Positions 57,210 to 64,000 of a stretch of 64,000 bases of DNA are shown here, piece by piece. The notes beneath the pieces are model-generated. The model was not told where the DNA came from. It saw only the letters and a program-made list of their open reading frames with translations, and ran no database searches. The position numbers were made by a program, and so were the translations under genes. The stretch comes from a virus, in IMG/VR virus record IMGVR_UViG_3300030419_007368, positions 1 through 64,000 of that record; one strand, given 5' to 3'. Numbering within the stretch: position 1 is the first letter of the stretch; each line of letters opens with the position of its first letter.

Positions 57210-57858
57210 TTTTCTCTCTTAAAATCATTTCAAACAAGTTGTCTAGTGTGCTATTTCTTGTCTTTCCGGATTCATTGATATAAGCAGATAGATTTCCGGT
57301 ACTAAGGCTTTTCGGAGGCGCTTTTATCTTGTCTGGAGACAGATAAGCCCCCGGAGTCGAAGGTTCTGACACAATATCAAAACATATTAGTTGAAAATCG
57401 TCTTCGACGATCGTCAAACCGTCCTTCTCCTTCACAGAACCCAAGCCTCTGGAAGAGATTCCAAGCTTTACATTTGCCGTAACTAACTGCTTCAAAGTCT
57501 TTCCGCTAGGAGTGTCAAGCACCTCGATTTTACCCATCACATTTCCTCCGTCCCACCACATTTTAGTAATAAGATGAGAAGCATTCTTCAAATTAATGAC
57601 AGAATCATCAGGATGGTCTAATTCGCCTAAAGAACGTCTCTCCTGGATGGCTTTTTGATAGTTCGACACCTCCCTTTGTAAGATATCTTTACTATACACC
57701 CTCCCGTTGCCGTTCTTTACACCTGATTTTTGACATATACCAACTAGATAAACGGCGCCTTCAGATATCTTCCTTCTTTCTGATTCAGTTAAGACATCTA
57801 TAGGACACCGGCCTTCAGGACATAGTTCAAAATACTCCTGTAATAGCACTTTCGACAT
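57190..57858 (-). CDS. prohead core protease (gp21-like)
   Basis: 222 residues from ATG 57858 (AGGTG upstream). Matches the T4 gp21 / prohead protease family: NGNGRVYSKDIL, GELDHPDD with the catalytic-type His, MWWDGGNVMGKIEVL, GISSRGLGSV with the nucleophile-type Ser, and DDFQLICFDIVSEPSTPG. An N-terminal L-Q-E (VLLQEYF) may be an autocleavage site. It matures scaffold, capsid and internal proteins. Confidence 0.93.
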   Translation of the reverse strand: MSKVLLQEYFELCPEGRCPIDVLTESERRKISEGAVYLVGICQKSGVKNGNGRVYSKDILQREVSNYQKAIQERRSLGELDHPDDSVINLKNASHLITKMWWDGGNVMGKIEVLDTPSGKTLKQLVTANVKLGISSRGLGSVKEKDGLTIVEDDFQLICFDIVSEPSTPGAYLSPDKIKAPPKSLSTGNLSAYINESGKTRNSTLDNLFEMILREKNEDKST

Positions 57859-57870
57859 GTTTTTCACACC

Positions 57871-58023
57871 TTAGTTGTTTGGGCTCTTTTTCTTTCCCTT
57901 CCCAATCCACCAAGATCTTGGAACTTGATTAGCAACGCTCTTCTTCGTTCCATGGTTTCCGCCGCCGGCGCCATGGCCCTTAGGTGCATTGGAATTTTCT
58001 TTTACTACTTTCTTGTCAGACAT
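57871..58023 (-). CDS. 50-residue small protein, unknown
   Basis: Encodes a 50-aa product starting MSDKKVVKEN with a Gly/His/Asn-rich middle (GHGAGGGNHGTKK) and a tail RSWWIGKGKKKSPNN. The ribosome site AAGGAG is well spaced and overlaps the stop of the previous tiny gene. Sits between the DUF1360-type and protease genes. Looks real by start signal and tight packing; function unknown. Confidence 0.7.
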   Translation of the reverse strand: MSDKKVVKENSNAPKGHGAGGGNHGTKKSVANQVPRSWWIGKGKKKSPNN

Positions 58024-58026
58024 TTT

Positions 58027-58128
58027 TTAACTCCTTTTTATAAAAAATTTAATATGCGAGGCTCTCCCTCGCTTGCGTATGCTGCCGTTGCAGCAACGCC
58101 TTACTTCTGGGATATTACGACGTCTCAT
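58027..58128 (-). CDS. 33-residue basic mini-gene (tentative)
   Basis: Codes for a 33-aa basic peptide (MRRRNIPEVRRCCNG..., ending FFIKRS). A near-perfect AGGAGG lies eight bases before its ATG, inside the end of the upstream gene. However, the same DNA holds two hairpins (TGCTG/CAGCA and GCGAGG/CCTCGC, the latter with a T-rich run after it), so it may instead be a terminator region. Confidence 0.4.
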   Translation of the reverse strand: MRRRNIPEVRRCCNGSIRKRGRASHIKFFIKRS

Positions 58129-58438
58129 TTTCATCACCTCCTTTTACGTTTCTGAATTTAAAACCAAAATCATCCAATATCATACTTAAGAAGTAACTTG
58201 TCCCGGATGACAAACTACCCAAAAGCAAAGCATTTACCAAATTGTAATCATAGGTAAATAGTTCTGTGAAGTGATTGATACTCCACAAAAAAACACCAAC
58301 CCAAAAGCCCATACAAAGTGGACATTTAAATAATTGCCCTAGTTGGCCCTTTTTGGGCCTTATTGGGTTAAAAATAGATCCATATATTAGAATATATGTC
58401 ATCCCATATGCACACAAGATAAAATAAATTAATTGCAC
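58115..58438 (-). CDS. DUF1360-type membrane protein
   Basis: 107 residues with three to four hydrophobic segments (LIYFILCAYGMTYILIYG, VGVFLWSINHF, LLLGSLSSGTSYFLS) and the CPLCMGFWVG motif of the DUF1360 family. Function unknown; an inner-membrane protein made late, possibly for lysis timing or assembly. A late-promoter-like motif lies 16 bases before its start. Confidence 0.8.
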   Translation of the reverse strand: MQLIYFILCAYGMTYILIYGSIFNPIRPKKGQLGQLFKCPLCMGFWVGVFLWSINHFTELFTYDYNLVNALLLGSLSSGTSYFLSMILDDFGFKFRNVKGGDENETS

Positions 58439-58445
58439 ATATCAC

Positions 58446-58967
58446 CTATATTCTATAAATAGTATTAATGCCGTAGCTTTGAATGCGCGGCGGTAAAGAT
58501 CCCTTCTTCTCATCATGATATTTCTCTGGATCAAATTCAGTGTATTCATCCGGCTCAGGTTGTAAAAGCCTTTGTTCCTCATCAGCCTCGAACTCTTTCT
58601 GATCTCGATAATACGGAAGCTCGGCCTCTATAAACTGCGCGAGGGCATACAGCAAGTACTGTATGCTGTCACCTTTATCTGCTTTTGAGATGCTCGCCTC
58701 CATAGACATGAATAAATTTCCAGCTTGTACAGAGTCGTAAGCTATAACGCCTTTCTTGCTCAAAAACTTATATAACCTTTTCTGTGTATCATATACTTCA
58801 TCGTCAAGCTCCTCTTTCGGAAGAGCCACAATTTTACTTTTTTTGGGAAAAATCATCAAATCAACTTCTGGGTGGTCGCCGACAATTATATTGCCATCGA
58901 TAGTTTTTTTCGCATTTAAAAGTATTTTTTCAACTTCTGGCGCGCCTTTGATTGTGATTCTAATCAT
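58446..58967 (-). CDS. unknown protein between portal and protease genes
   Basis: 173 residues. N-terminal strand-rich part (IRITIKGAPEVEKILLN, VDLMIFPKKSKIVALP), then a helical middle (SIQYLLYALAQFIEAEL) and an acidic Pro/Glu C-terminal part. Position between portal and gp21 suggests head morphogenesis; T4 has small core genes (gp67/gp68) here, but no similarity is claimed. Overlaps the next gene by 8 bases. Confidence 0.75.
   Translation of the reverse strand: MIRITIKGAPEVEKILLNAKKTIDGNIIVGDHPEVDLMIFPKKSKIVALPKEELDDEVYDTQKRLYKFLSKKGVIAYDSVQAGNLFMSMEASISKADKGDSIQYLLYALAQFIEAELPYYRDQKEFEADEEQRLLQPEPDEYTEFDPEKYHDEKKGSLPPRIQSYGINTIYRI
58454..58463 (-). promoter_or_regulatory. candidate late promoter element
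   Basis: Coding-strand ACTATTTATA, 16 bases before the DUF1360-type gene, inside the end of the 58446-58967 gene. Confidence 0.45.
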
Positions 58968-59775
58968 TGTTGTTCAACTCACTGACTAGGGACTGTATGC
59001 GAGTAACTTCAAGTACCAGCTCTCTACTTAGTGCTGTTTGGTTGTAGCCATCGACCCTCTCTAAGACCTTTCTAATTTTTGTAGAAACATTGGTGTCTCT
59101 CTGTTGCTTGAGATTTTCGTTTAGCTCTTTTTTAATGCGAGCTATCTCTTCATACAGATAAGCTTTGAACTCAAGGCTGTCATGACCACCCGTTACAATA
59201 TATTTATTCAAGAACTCTTTTTGTGCTTCGTTCAGGGCAGTAGAATACTCCTTGTTAAATTTTTCAAGAAAGTTCTTCATGGCCAGATTATTAATCTTGG
59301 GAAACATTTGCTTTTGTTTTTTCTCTGTCTCGAAAGAGCCAATTAGTTTATTCTCAATTATAACCTGTCTCTTTGGAGATAAATTTTGCTGTAATATTTG
59401 ATTTACCGTAGCCAAGCTTTTAAAGTTCGGGATAAAATTCGACCAAACTTGACGGCCAAATGCTTTATTAATTTTATCGATTGCCCTAGTCTGTACTTCA
59501 AAAACCCTTTGACGGTCTAAATTCATAAACTGCTTTTTTGCTTCTTTTATTATTTTTTCAACGACCGTACGACCTACCTCATCTAGATCTTCAAAAGATT
59601 TATATATTTCCAACTCTTTTCCCAGGATCCTACCTTTAGAGAAGTACTCTTTTAACAAAGATATTGCATGCTGTCTTTTATCTTGTTCCTCCTTCATAGA
59701 TGCCTTGGTCAATTCACACACCAAAGTCTCATAAATAAAAGCCGTGTTTCTTTTTTTGTTATGATTGAACTTCAT
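58960..59775 (-). CDS. unknown helical protein after portal
   Basis: 271 residues, almost entirely charged helix (ISLLKEYFSKGRILGKEL, KLIGSFETEKKQKQMFPKI). No motif recognised. It overlaps the portal gene by 17 bases, so translation is probably coupled, and it may assist portal or core assembly. Confidence 0.75.
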   Translation of the reverse strand: MKFNHNKKRNTAFIYETLVCELTKASMKEEQDKRQHAISLLKEYFSKGRILGKELEIYKSFEDLDEVGRTVVEKIIKEAKKQFMNLDRQRVFEVQTRAIDKINKAFGRQVWSNFIPNFKSLATVNQILQQNLSPKRQVIIENKLIGSFETEKKQKQMFPKINNLAMKNFLEKFNKEYSTALNEAQKEFLNKYIVTGGHDSLEFKAYLYEEIARIKKELNENLKQQRDTNVSTKIRKVLERVDGYNQTALSRELVLEVTRIQSLVSELNNND

Positions 59776-61801
59776 CCGTAGACTTCTCCAATGATTCTAT
59801 CAGTTTTTTAATCTCGTTACTCTCTCTAAAGATCTTATCTTCCTGTTCGTCATAATAATTAGGATCTAAGTTTTCAGAAAGTCTATATAGTGAGTCTAAA
59901 TCTCTTTTTCCGGGAAGATAAGACCTTGTGTCTCCACCACGCAGGAATGCCGACCACTCACCTTTTTGAGAACGACGTCGACCGCCTGATTCTCTCCCGT
60001 CATAAGGTTTCGGCTCGTACATCTTGCCCTTTGATTTTGGGGTTGCTGTGAAAGTCCGACCAAACTTGTCTTTTATGGTGATGGTGCCTCCCTCGCCGAT
60101 ACTAAAATCATCTCTTTTTCCTGGAGCGCCTTCCTCACCGCCCCCTCCTGGCTCAGGAGTGGGCTCAGGGCCTTCTGGGCCGGCTCCCGCCGGCGTTGCC
60201 AATAACGGTCCCTCTTCAGCTGCTTCTTCAGGCGCACCTTCATCGCCTTCGGGTCCGCCGACGTCCATATCCGGACCGGGTTCATCGCCGCCTAGGTCGC
60301 CTCCAAGGCCGCCGGCTGCGGCGCCGCCTGCTGCTGCCGCTGCTTCACCAACCTGTTCCAAGGCAAAGTCGTGCTTCCTATCATAATACATCTCTTCTTG
60401 CATTCTCAAGAACTCTTCCTCACTAATATTAAGAATGTTGTTCGCCACCCACCTTCGACTAAAGAAGCCTTCAGTAGCGCCTTCTGCAGCTTCGAAGCGC
60501 GCTTTCCAATGTTCTAGTTCTTGCAACTCAGCTAGTTTCGAAGGGTTATTTAGAGCTAGTTTGAAAGAAAGCAAGTCTTTCCCTCTATATCCCAAAGTAA
60601 ACAAGTGAATTACAACAATCTTCTCTAATTCAGAAACAACAGCTCTCTGCAATCTTTGAATTGTCCTTGCAAACCTTATATCTTTTTGTGCTAAAGTGGC
60701 CTTATCTTCATCAGCGCCGTCGCCGCGGGCGAGATATGACATTGGCACCTTAAGAGCGCTAAACAGCTTATCTCTAAGGTATTTTACGTCTTCAATGTCG
60801 CCAGTATATTGGCCTCCACCAACTGTCGATATTTCAGTTCCGGAGGCCGTCCCGCGGACGGGAATATAGTAGTCCTCTTCGATGCTCAAAGGATTGTATC
60901 TTAGATCTACGCGACCGGTATTGACATCAAGAATCTGATTCCTCTTCATCTGAGTCATAACTTTTTGCATGTACTGCTCTACGTCTTGAGGAGGAATATT
61001 CCCAACGTCAATCTTAAAAACGCGGCGCTCTGGGGATCTAACAATTCTATACGCCATCACCGCGTCTTCCAAAAGGGTGAGCTGCCTCCAAATCCTTCGA
61101 GCTGGCTCTAAAATTGAAGTTCCATACGGAGCAAATTTGTCGTTGCCCAGTATTCTAAAATGTGCGACTTGCCAGTTCTCCAAAGTGATACCGGCACTAT
61201 TCCATTGATAAGTGACATAATTTGGATTATTCTTGTCTTCGCCTTCGAGCCTTTCTATCTCATTTGCCGGCATGCCTATCGAATTTTTTATACCCTCGTC
61301 TTCTTCTATATCCAGATAAAGAAAGAAATCTCCATATTTGCACATAGACCTGCACCAACCATATAGATTAAACTGCACGTTTAAAACATTATAAAGCAGA
61401 GTCTCGATAACCCCTTTAATCTCCTGGTTTTTGCACGCAATATTTAATATCGGCCGATATACAGACGAGGTAGTCATCTCATCTGCATATATGTCCATGG
61501 AAGATGCGATTTCTGGAGTATATTCCATTTGATCGAAATCAGTGTACCTGTCCATGCGGTTCTGATTCGAATAATAATCTGCCTGCAGCGAGCCGTAGAT
61601 CTCACCATAAGACGAAACCTTAAATTCTTGGCCGCTGGCGGATTTAAATCGAGATCGATATTTGTCTAGTCTTCTTCTTTTTAACTGTCTTGTGTCCTGC
61701 CTTCTATAATTGGTTAGCGGTCCGGACAACAGCTTCGTAAGCTGCTTGAAAAGAGACGAATCTGGATTTCTTGGATTTTTCTTATTAATTGGGGATACCA
61801 T
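59759..61801 (-). CDS. portal protein (gp20-like)
   Basis: 680 residues; T4 gp20 has 524. The dodecameric gate for DNA. Family marks: YTPEIASSMDIYADE, LEPARRIWRQLTLLEDAVMA with RSPERRVFKIDVGN, QKDIRFARTIQRLQ. The extra length is mainly an acidic Gly/Ala/Pro/Glu-rich segment (about residues 480-565) before the C-terminus. Immediately after the terminase gene. Confidence 0.95.
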   Translation of the reverse strand: MVSPINKKNPRNPDSSLFKQLTKLLSGPLTNYRRQDTRQLKRRRLDKYRSRFKSASGQEFKVSSYGEIYGSLQADYYSNQNRMDRYTDFDQMEYTPEIASSMDIYADEMTTSSVYRPILNIACKNQEIKGVIETLLYNVLNVQFNLYGWCRSMCKYGDFFLYLDIEEDEGIKNSIGMPANEIERLEGEDKNNPNYVTYQWNSAGITLENWQVAHFRILGNDKFAPYGTSILEPARRIWRQLTLLEDAVMAYRIVRSPERRVFKIDVGNIPPQDVEQYMQKVMTQMKRNQILDVNTGRVDLRYNPLSIEEDYYIPVRGTASGTEISTVGGGQYTGDIEDVKYLRDKLFSALKVPMSYLARGDGADEDKATLAQKDIRFARTIQRLQRAVVSELEKIVVIHLFTLGYRGKDLLSFKLALNNPSKLAELQELEHWKARFEAAEGATEGFFSRRWVANNILNISEEEFLRMQEEMYYDRKHDFALEQVGEAAAAAGGAAAGGLGGDLGGDEPGPDMDVGGPEGDEGAPEEAAEEGPLLATPAGAGPEGPEPTPEPGGGGEEGAPGKRDDFSIGEGGTITIKDKFGRTFTATPKSKGKMYEPKPYDGRESGGRRRSQKGEWSAFLRGGDTRSYLPGKRDLDSLYRLSENLDPNYYDEQEDKIFRESNEIKKLIESLEKSTDEVQS

Positions 61802-61814
61802 ATTTTTTACACTC

Positions 61815-63398
61815 TCAACCTTTTAGAAGCCAGAGAAAATCTTTACTTTCTTTCATATCGTTTTCTAGCTTGTGTTCTCTTCTTACTTTTTCATATCCTA
61901 TCATACCTGGTATGGATGTGTTCAGAGATTTATTTGTTGTTGACATTGAAGATAAAAAGGCCTTTTGATATTCTACACTCCTCTGATTAACAGAGAACGC
62001 CATTTCTTTAACCCAACATCCAATGGCGCAAGCGATAATAAGGTCATCGTTGTGTTTTTTCATTGCCTGCGGCTTGCCATTATGCCATATAAACGTCTTC
62101 ATTTCATTAAAAAGCCTTTTTGATCTTATTGTAATTAGTTTATTTCTAACAAACTCTTCAAATTTAGCGACGACGAGGGGGCGCGTTTTTTGAGTCATAG
62201 AGAAACCGGGAACAACTCCAGTAGATTCTGCCATCAAAGAATCCACGTATTCATGTGTGGACTTCTTGGAGTAATAAATGTTAGGGTACCCAAGTTCCTC
62301 CATTTTAGTAACGACGGACCACCCAACTGAGTTGTTTTCAACAGCAGCAAGGCATTCGCCGAATTCACGCCCAGTGGTCGTAATCAAGTCCGCAAAAATA
62401 TCTGGTGTTGCTTTCCCTTGATATTCAGCTACAACTTCGTTAGTTTCCAGCTTAAAAATAAGAAAAGTAGAATAATCTTGTCCGTCGCCGCGCGCGACGT
62501 CAGCGGACAACATATAACTAAATTCAGGACTGTACTCTTCCCATATCCATAAATTTCGATCAAACCCCGTTCGGTACTTAGGCTCGCACAGGCATGCCTC
62601 TATCTCCTGCATGTCATCTGGATGAAACACTGTCTCTCCAGACATGTTGAAGTTACACTCCAGCTCTTGTGCAATCTGTCTGCGAGACATATTCTTTGTT
62701 TCTTTGTCGAACCACTCTTGATCACGGTCTGGATGTACAGACCATGGTAAATTAACTAGATGGAAATCGTTGTCGCCCATGTCTGCGTCGACGCAAGTCT
62801 GGTGGAACCAATTCCCAACACCATTTGGGGTCGAAAGAGCGATGCATCGACCACCGGTGGACAGTGTTGGGTACAGCCCTGTCCACAATTCTTCAAGACC
62901 CTCGACGTGCGCGGCCTCGTCAATCACCAACAAAGACAAAGCCTCGGAACGACCTGCGTCGGAAGACGTTGAAGAGGCTTTTATTTGTGAACCATTAGAC
63001 AATTCAAAAGATGTTCTATTGTCTATTGAGATCTCTGCTATTTTCATCCACGGCGGCAAGTGCTTGTGAATCGATTTAACTTTCTTCACTAGGTTAGCCG
63101 CTGTGCCAAACTTTGTAGCAATTACCAAAACGTTTTTATCGCGATGGAACATCATCATCCACGCGACATATGCTGCCGTTATAGTCGATATACCCAGCTG
63201 CCTAGCTTTAAGTATGACAGTGAATCTGTGATCGTTGTAATTGTTGACCAAATCAGTCTGAAAATCATAAGTCTTAAAAGGTATCAAGCCGCGCATTGGA
63301 TGAGATATCTTGGCATAATTGTTTATAAAATAAACGGGATCCTTACCAGACTTAATGATTTCTTTCAGAATTTGTTCTTTAGACAAATCAAAAGTCAT
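61815..63398 (-). CDS. large terminase subunit (gp17-like)
   Basis: 527 residues. Packages DNA into the prohead. Walker A-like LKARQLGIST (residues 62-71), Walker B LLVIDEAAH, motif-III-like ALSTPNG, then the RNase H-fold nuclease with SADVARGDGQDYS, and late acids in KHNDDLIIA. Length is close to T4 gp17 (610). No separate small-terminase candidate was identified with confidence. Confidence 0.95.
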   Translation of the reverse strand: MTFDLSKEQILKEIIKSGKDPVYFINNYAKISHPMRGLIPFKTYDFQTDLVNNYNDHRFTVILKARQLGISTITAAYVAWMMMFHRDKNVLVIATKFGTAANLVKKVKSIHKHLPPWMKIAEISIDNRTSFELSNGSQIKASSTSSDAGRSEALSLLVIDEAAHVEGLEELWTGLYPTLSTGGRCIALSTPNGVGNWFHQTCVDADMGDNDFHLVNLPWSVHPDRDQEWFDKETKNMSRRQIAQELECNFNMSGETVFHPDDMQEIEACLCEPKYRTGFDRNLWIWEEYSPEFSYMLSADVARGDGQDYSTFLIFKLETNEVVAEYQGKATPDIFADLITTTGREFGECLAAVENNSVGWSVVTKMEELGYPNIYYSKKSTHEYVDSLMAESTGVVPGFSMTQKTRPLVVAKFEEFVRNKLITIRSKRLFNEMKTFIWHNGKPQAMKKHNDDLIIACAIGCWVKEMAFSVNQRSVEYQKAFLSSMSTTNKSLNTSIPGMIGYEKVRREHKLENDMKESKDFLWLLKG

Positions 63399-63409
63399 CT
63401 TATCTTACG

Positions 63410-63925
63410 CTAGTCTTTTCCAGCAGACGGCTTCCACCCACCTTGATCTAAAAATGCTTTAAAATCTTTGGAAAGGTTGTCCTCGCTGGGCTCTCTCTTG
63501 TTAATAACGTCAGTAAGATTCTTAATCTCGTAAAGTTTCGTAGCGACGACGAAAACACGCACTCTACTGGTTTTTTGTACGTGAGCATCGACTTCGCCTT
63601 TCTCCTTTAAACTGAGAGTCTCGCCAGTGATCGATTTATATCTCTTTTTGAGCGCTTTGGTTATGTCACTCATTGTTTGTTCAAGGTCCGACTCAAAATT
63701 GCCAGAATAAACTTCTTTTAAGGTGCACTCAGAGTGATAAGAACATATCAATGTCGGGCCGCTTATACGAACCTTGAACCCATCTATACGACGAGAGTCC
63801 AAAATAGGATTACCATCCTCTCTCTTAAGACCGATCTCTTCGTCTTCGACGATGTGTGCACCGTCATAACCAAGATCAGCACACGCTTGTGAAATTCCGC
63901 GAATTATTTTAAGATTATCTGCCAT
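63410..63925 (-). CDS. unknown protein upstream of terminase
   Basis: 171 residues from ATG 63925 (GGAGG ten bases upstream; an earlier in-frame ATG at 63973 lacks a site). Begins MADNLKIIRGISQACADLG; middle strands GFKVRISGPTLIC and a Lys/Glu-rich helical part. Small terminase is a possibility by position, but the sequence does not resemble gp16. Left unassigned. Confidence 0.75.
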   Translation of the reverse strand: MADNLKIIRGISQACADLGYDGAHIVEDEEIGLKREDGNPILDSRRIDGFKVRISGPTLICSYHSECTLKEVYSGNFESDLEQTMSDITKALKKRYKSITGETLSLKEKGEVDAHVQKTSRVRVFVVATKLYEIKNLTDVINKREPSEDNLSKDFKAFLDQGGWKPSAGKD

Positions 63926-64000
63926 TGTCAGGCCTCCACCCCGTTGTCCACCGGCCTTCTCGACCTGAAACATATTTTATAAAACATCCCTCGCAACATT
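63926..64000 (-). other. window edge, probable end of an upstream gene
   Basis: Two open reading possibilities reach in from beyond the window: one ending TAA around 63985 (NVARDVL) and one ending TGA at 63927 (RRPVDNGVEA). It cannot be decided without the upstream sequence. Confidence 0.3.

Noticed and set aside
57868-58114. A tRNA or other structured RNA gene in the largest gap of the head region
   Set aside because: No cloverleaf or CCA end; the gap is filled by two small reading frames with ribosome sites.

Overview
This window is a stretch of the genome of a large, contractile-tailed, T4-superfamily bacteriophage. Every supported gene lies on the minus strand, so the biological order runs from position 64000 down to 1. 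The virion genes are those of the T4-like lineage: large terminase, portal, prohead protease, acidic scaffold, gp23-type major capsid, neck proteins, sheath, tube and baseplate. Many lack recognisable close relatives and several are unusually long. A secreted lytic transglycosylase, a second muramidase and a peptidoglycan-binding virion protein point to a Gram-negative host, probably aquatic. The host cannot be named from the sequence. No tRNA, integrase, insertion sequence or CRISPR array was seen, and no stretch over 300 bases lacks a gene. Both ends cut through a longer genome.

Right part (about 64.0-34.1 kb, read leftwards): packaging and head assembly come first (63410-57190: unknown, terminase, portal, two unknowns, a DUF1360-type membrane protein, two tiny genes, prohead protease). 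A phage ribosomal protein bS21 and three very long or medium fibre-like proteins are inserted between protease and scaffold. Next come scaffold, capsid, two tandem paralogous virion proteins, neck proteins, a 1097-residue sheath, the tube and baseplate hub proteins. Terminators follow capsid, hub and other units. A recurrent element, coding-strand ACTATTTATA or a close variant, sits 16-94 bases ahead of late genes and is a candidate late promoter.

Middle (34.0-19 kb): tape-measure-like and baseplate proteins, then a dense replication block: a family-A polymerase-like protein, a divergent FtsZ/tubulin-like protein, ssDNA-binding protein, UvsX/RecA recombinase, a dCMP-deaminase-like protein, FEN-type 5' nuclease and a DnaB-type helicase. 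The helicase runs into an adenosylcobalamin (class II) ribonucleotide reductase.

Left part (19 kb-1): a GroES-like co-chaperonin, a cell-wall module (transglycosylase, PG-binding protein, muramidase-TonB_C-SGNH fusion), a full-length family-C DNA polymerase (DnaE), a nucleotide module (dUTPase, DUF3310, IMPDH/GMPR-like), an ATGA-coupled DUF3310/GuaB/ribbon-helix-helix/sigma-region-4 chain, a ClpP-like protease and, at the edge, the start of GroEL.

The phage appears to carry its own protein-folding machine (GroEL plus GroES-like partner), a protease, nucleotide supply, two DNA-polymerase lineages, a possible cytoskeletal protein and a ribosomal protein. Several small proteins share an N-terminal tag ending in (I/L)-x-E, the expected cleavage signal of the T4-type prohead protease, and may be packaged in the head.
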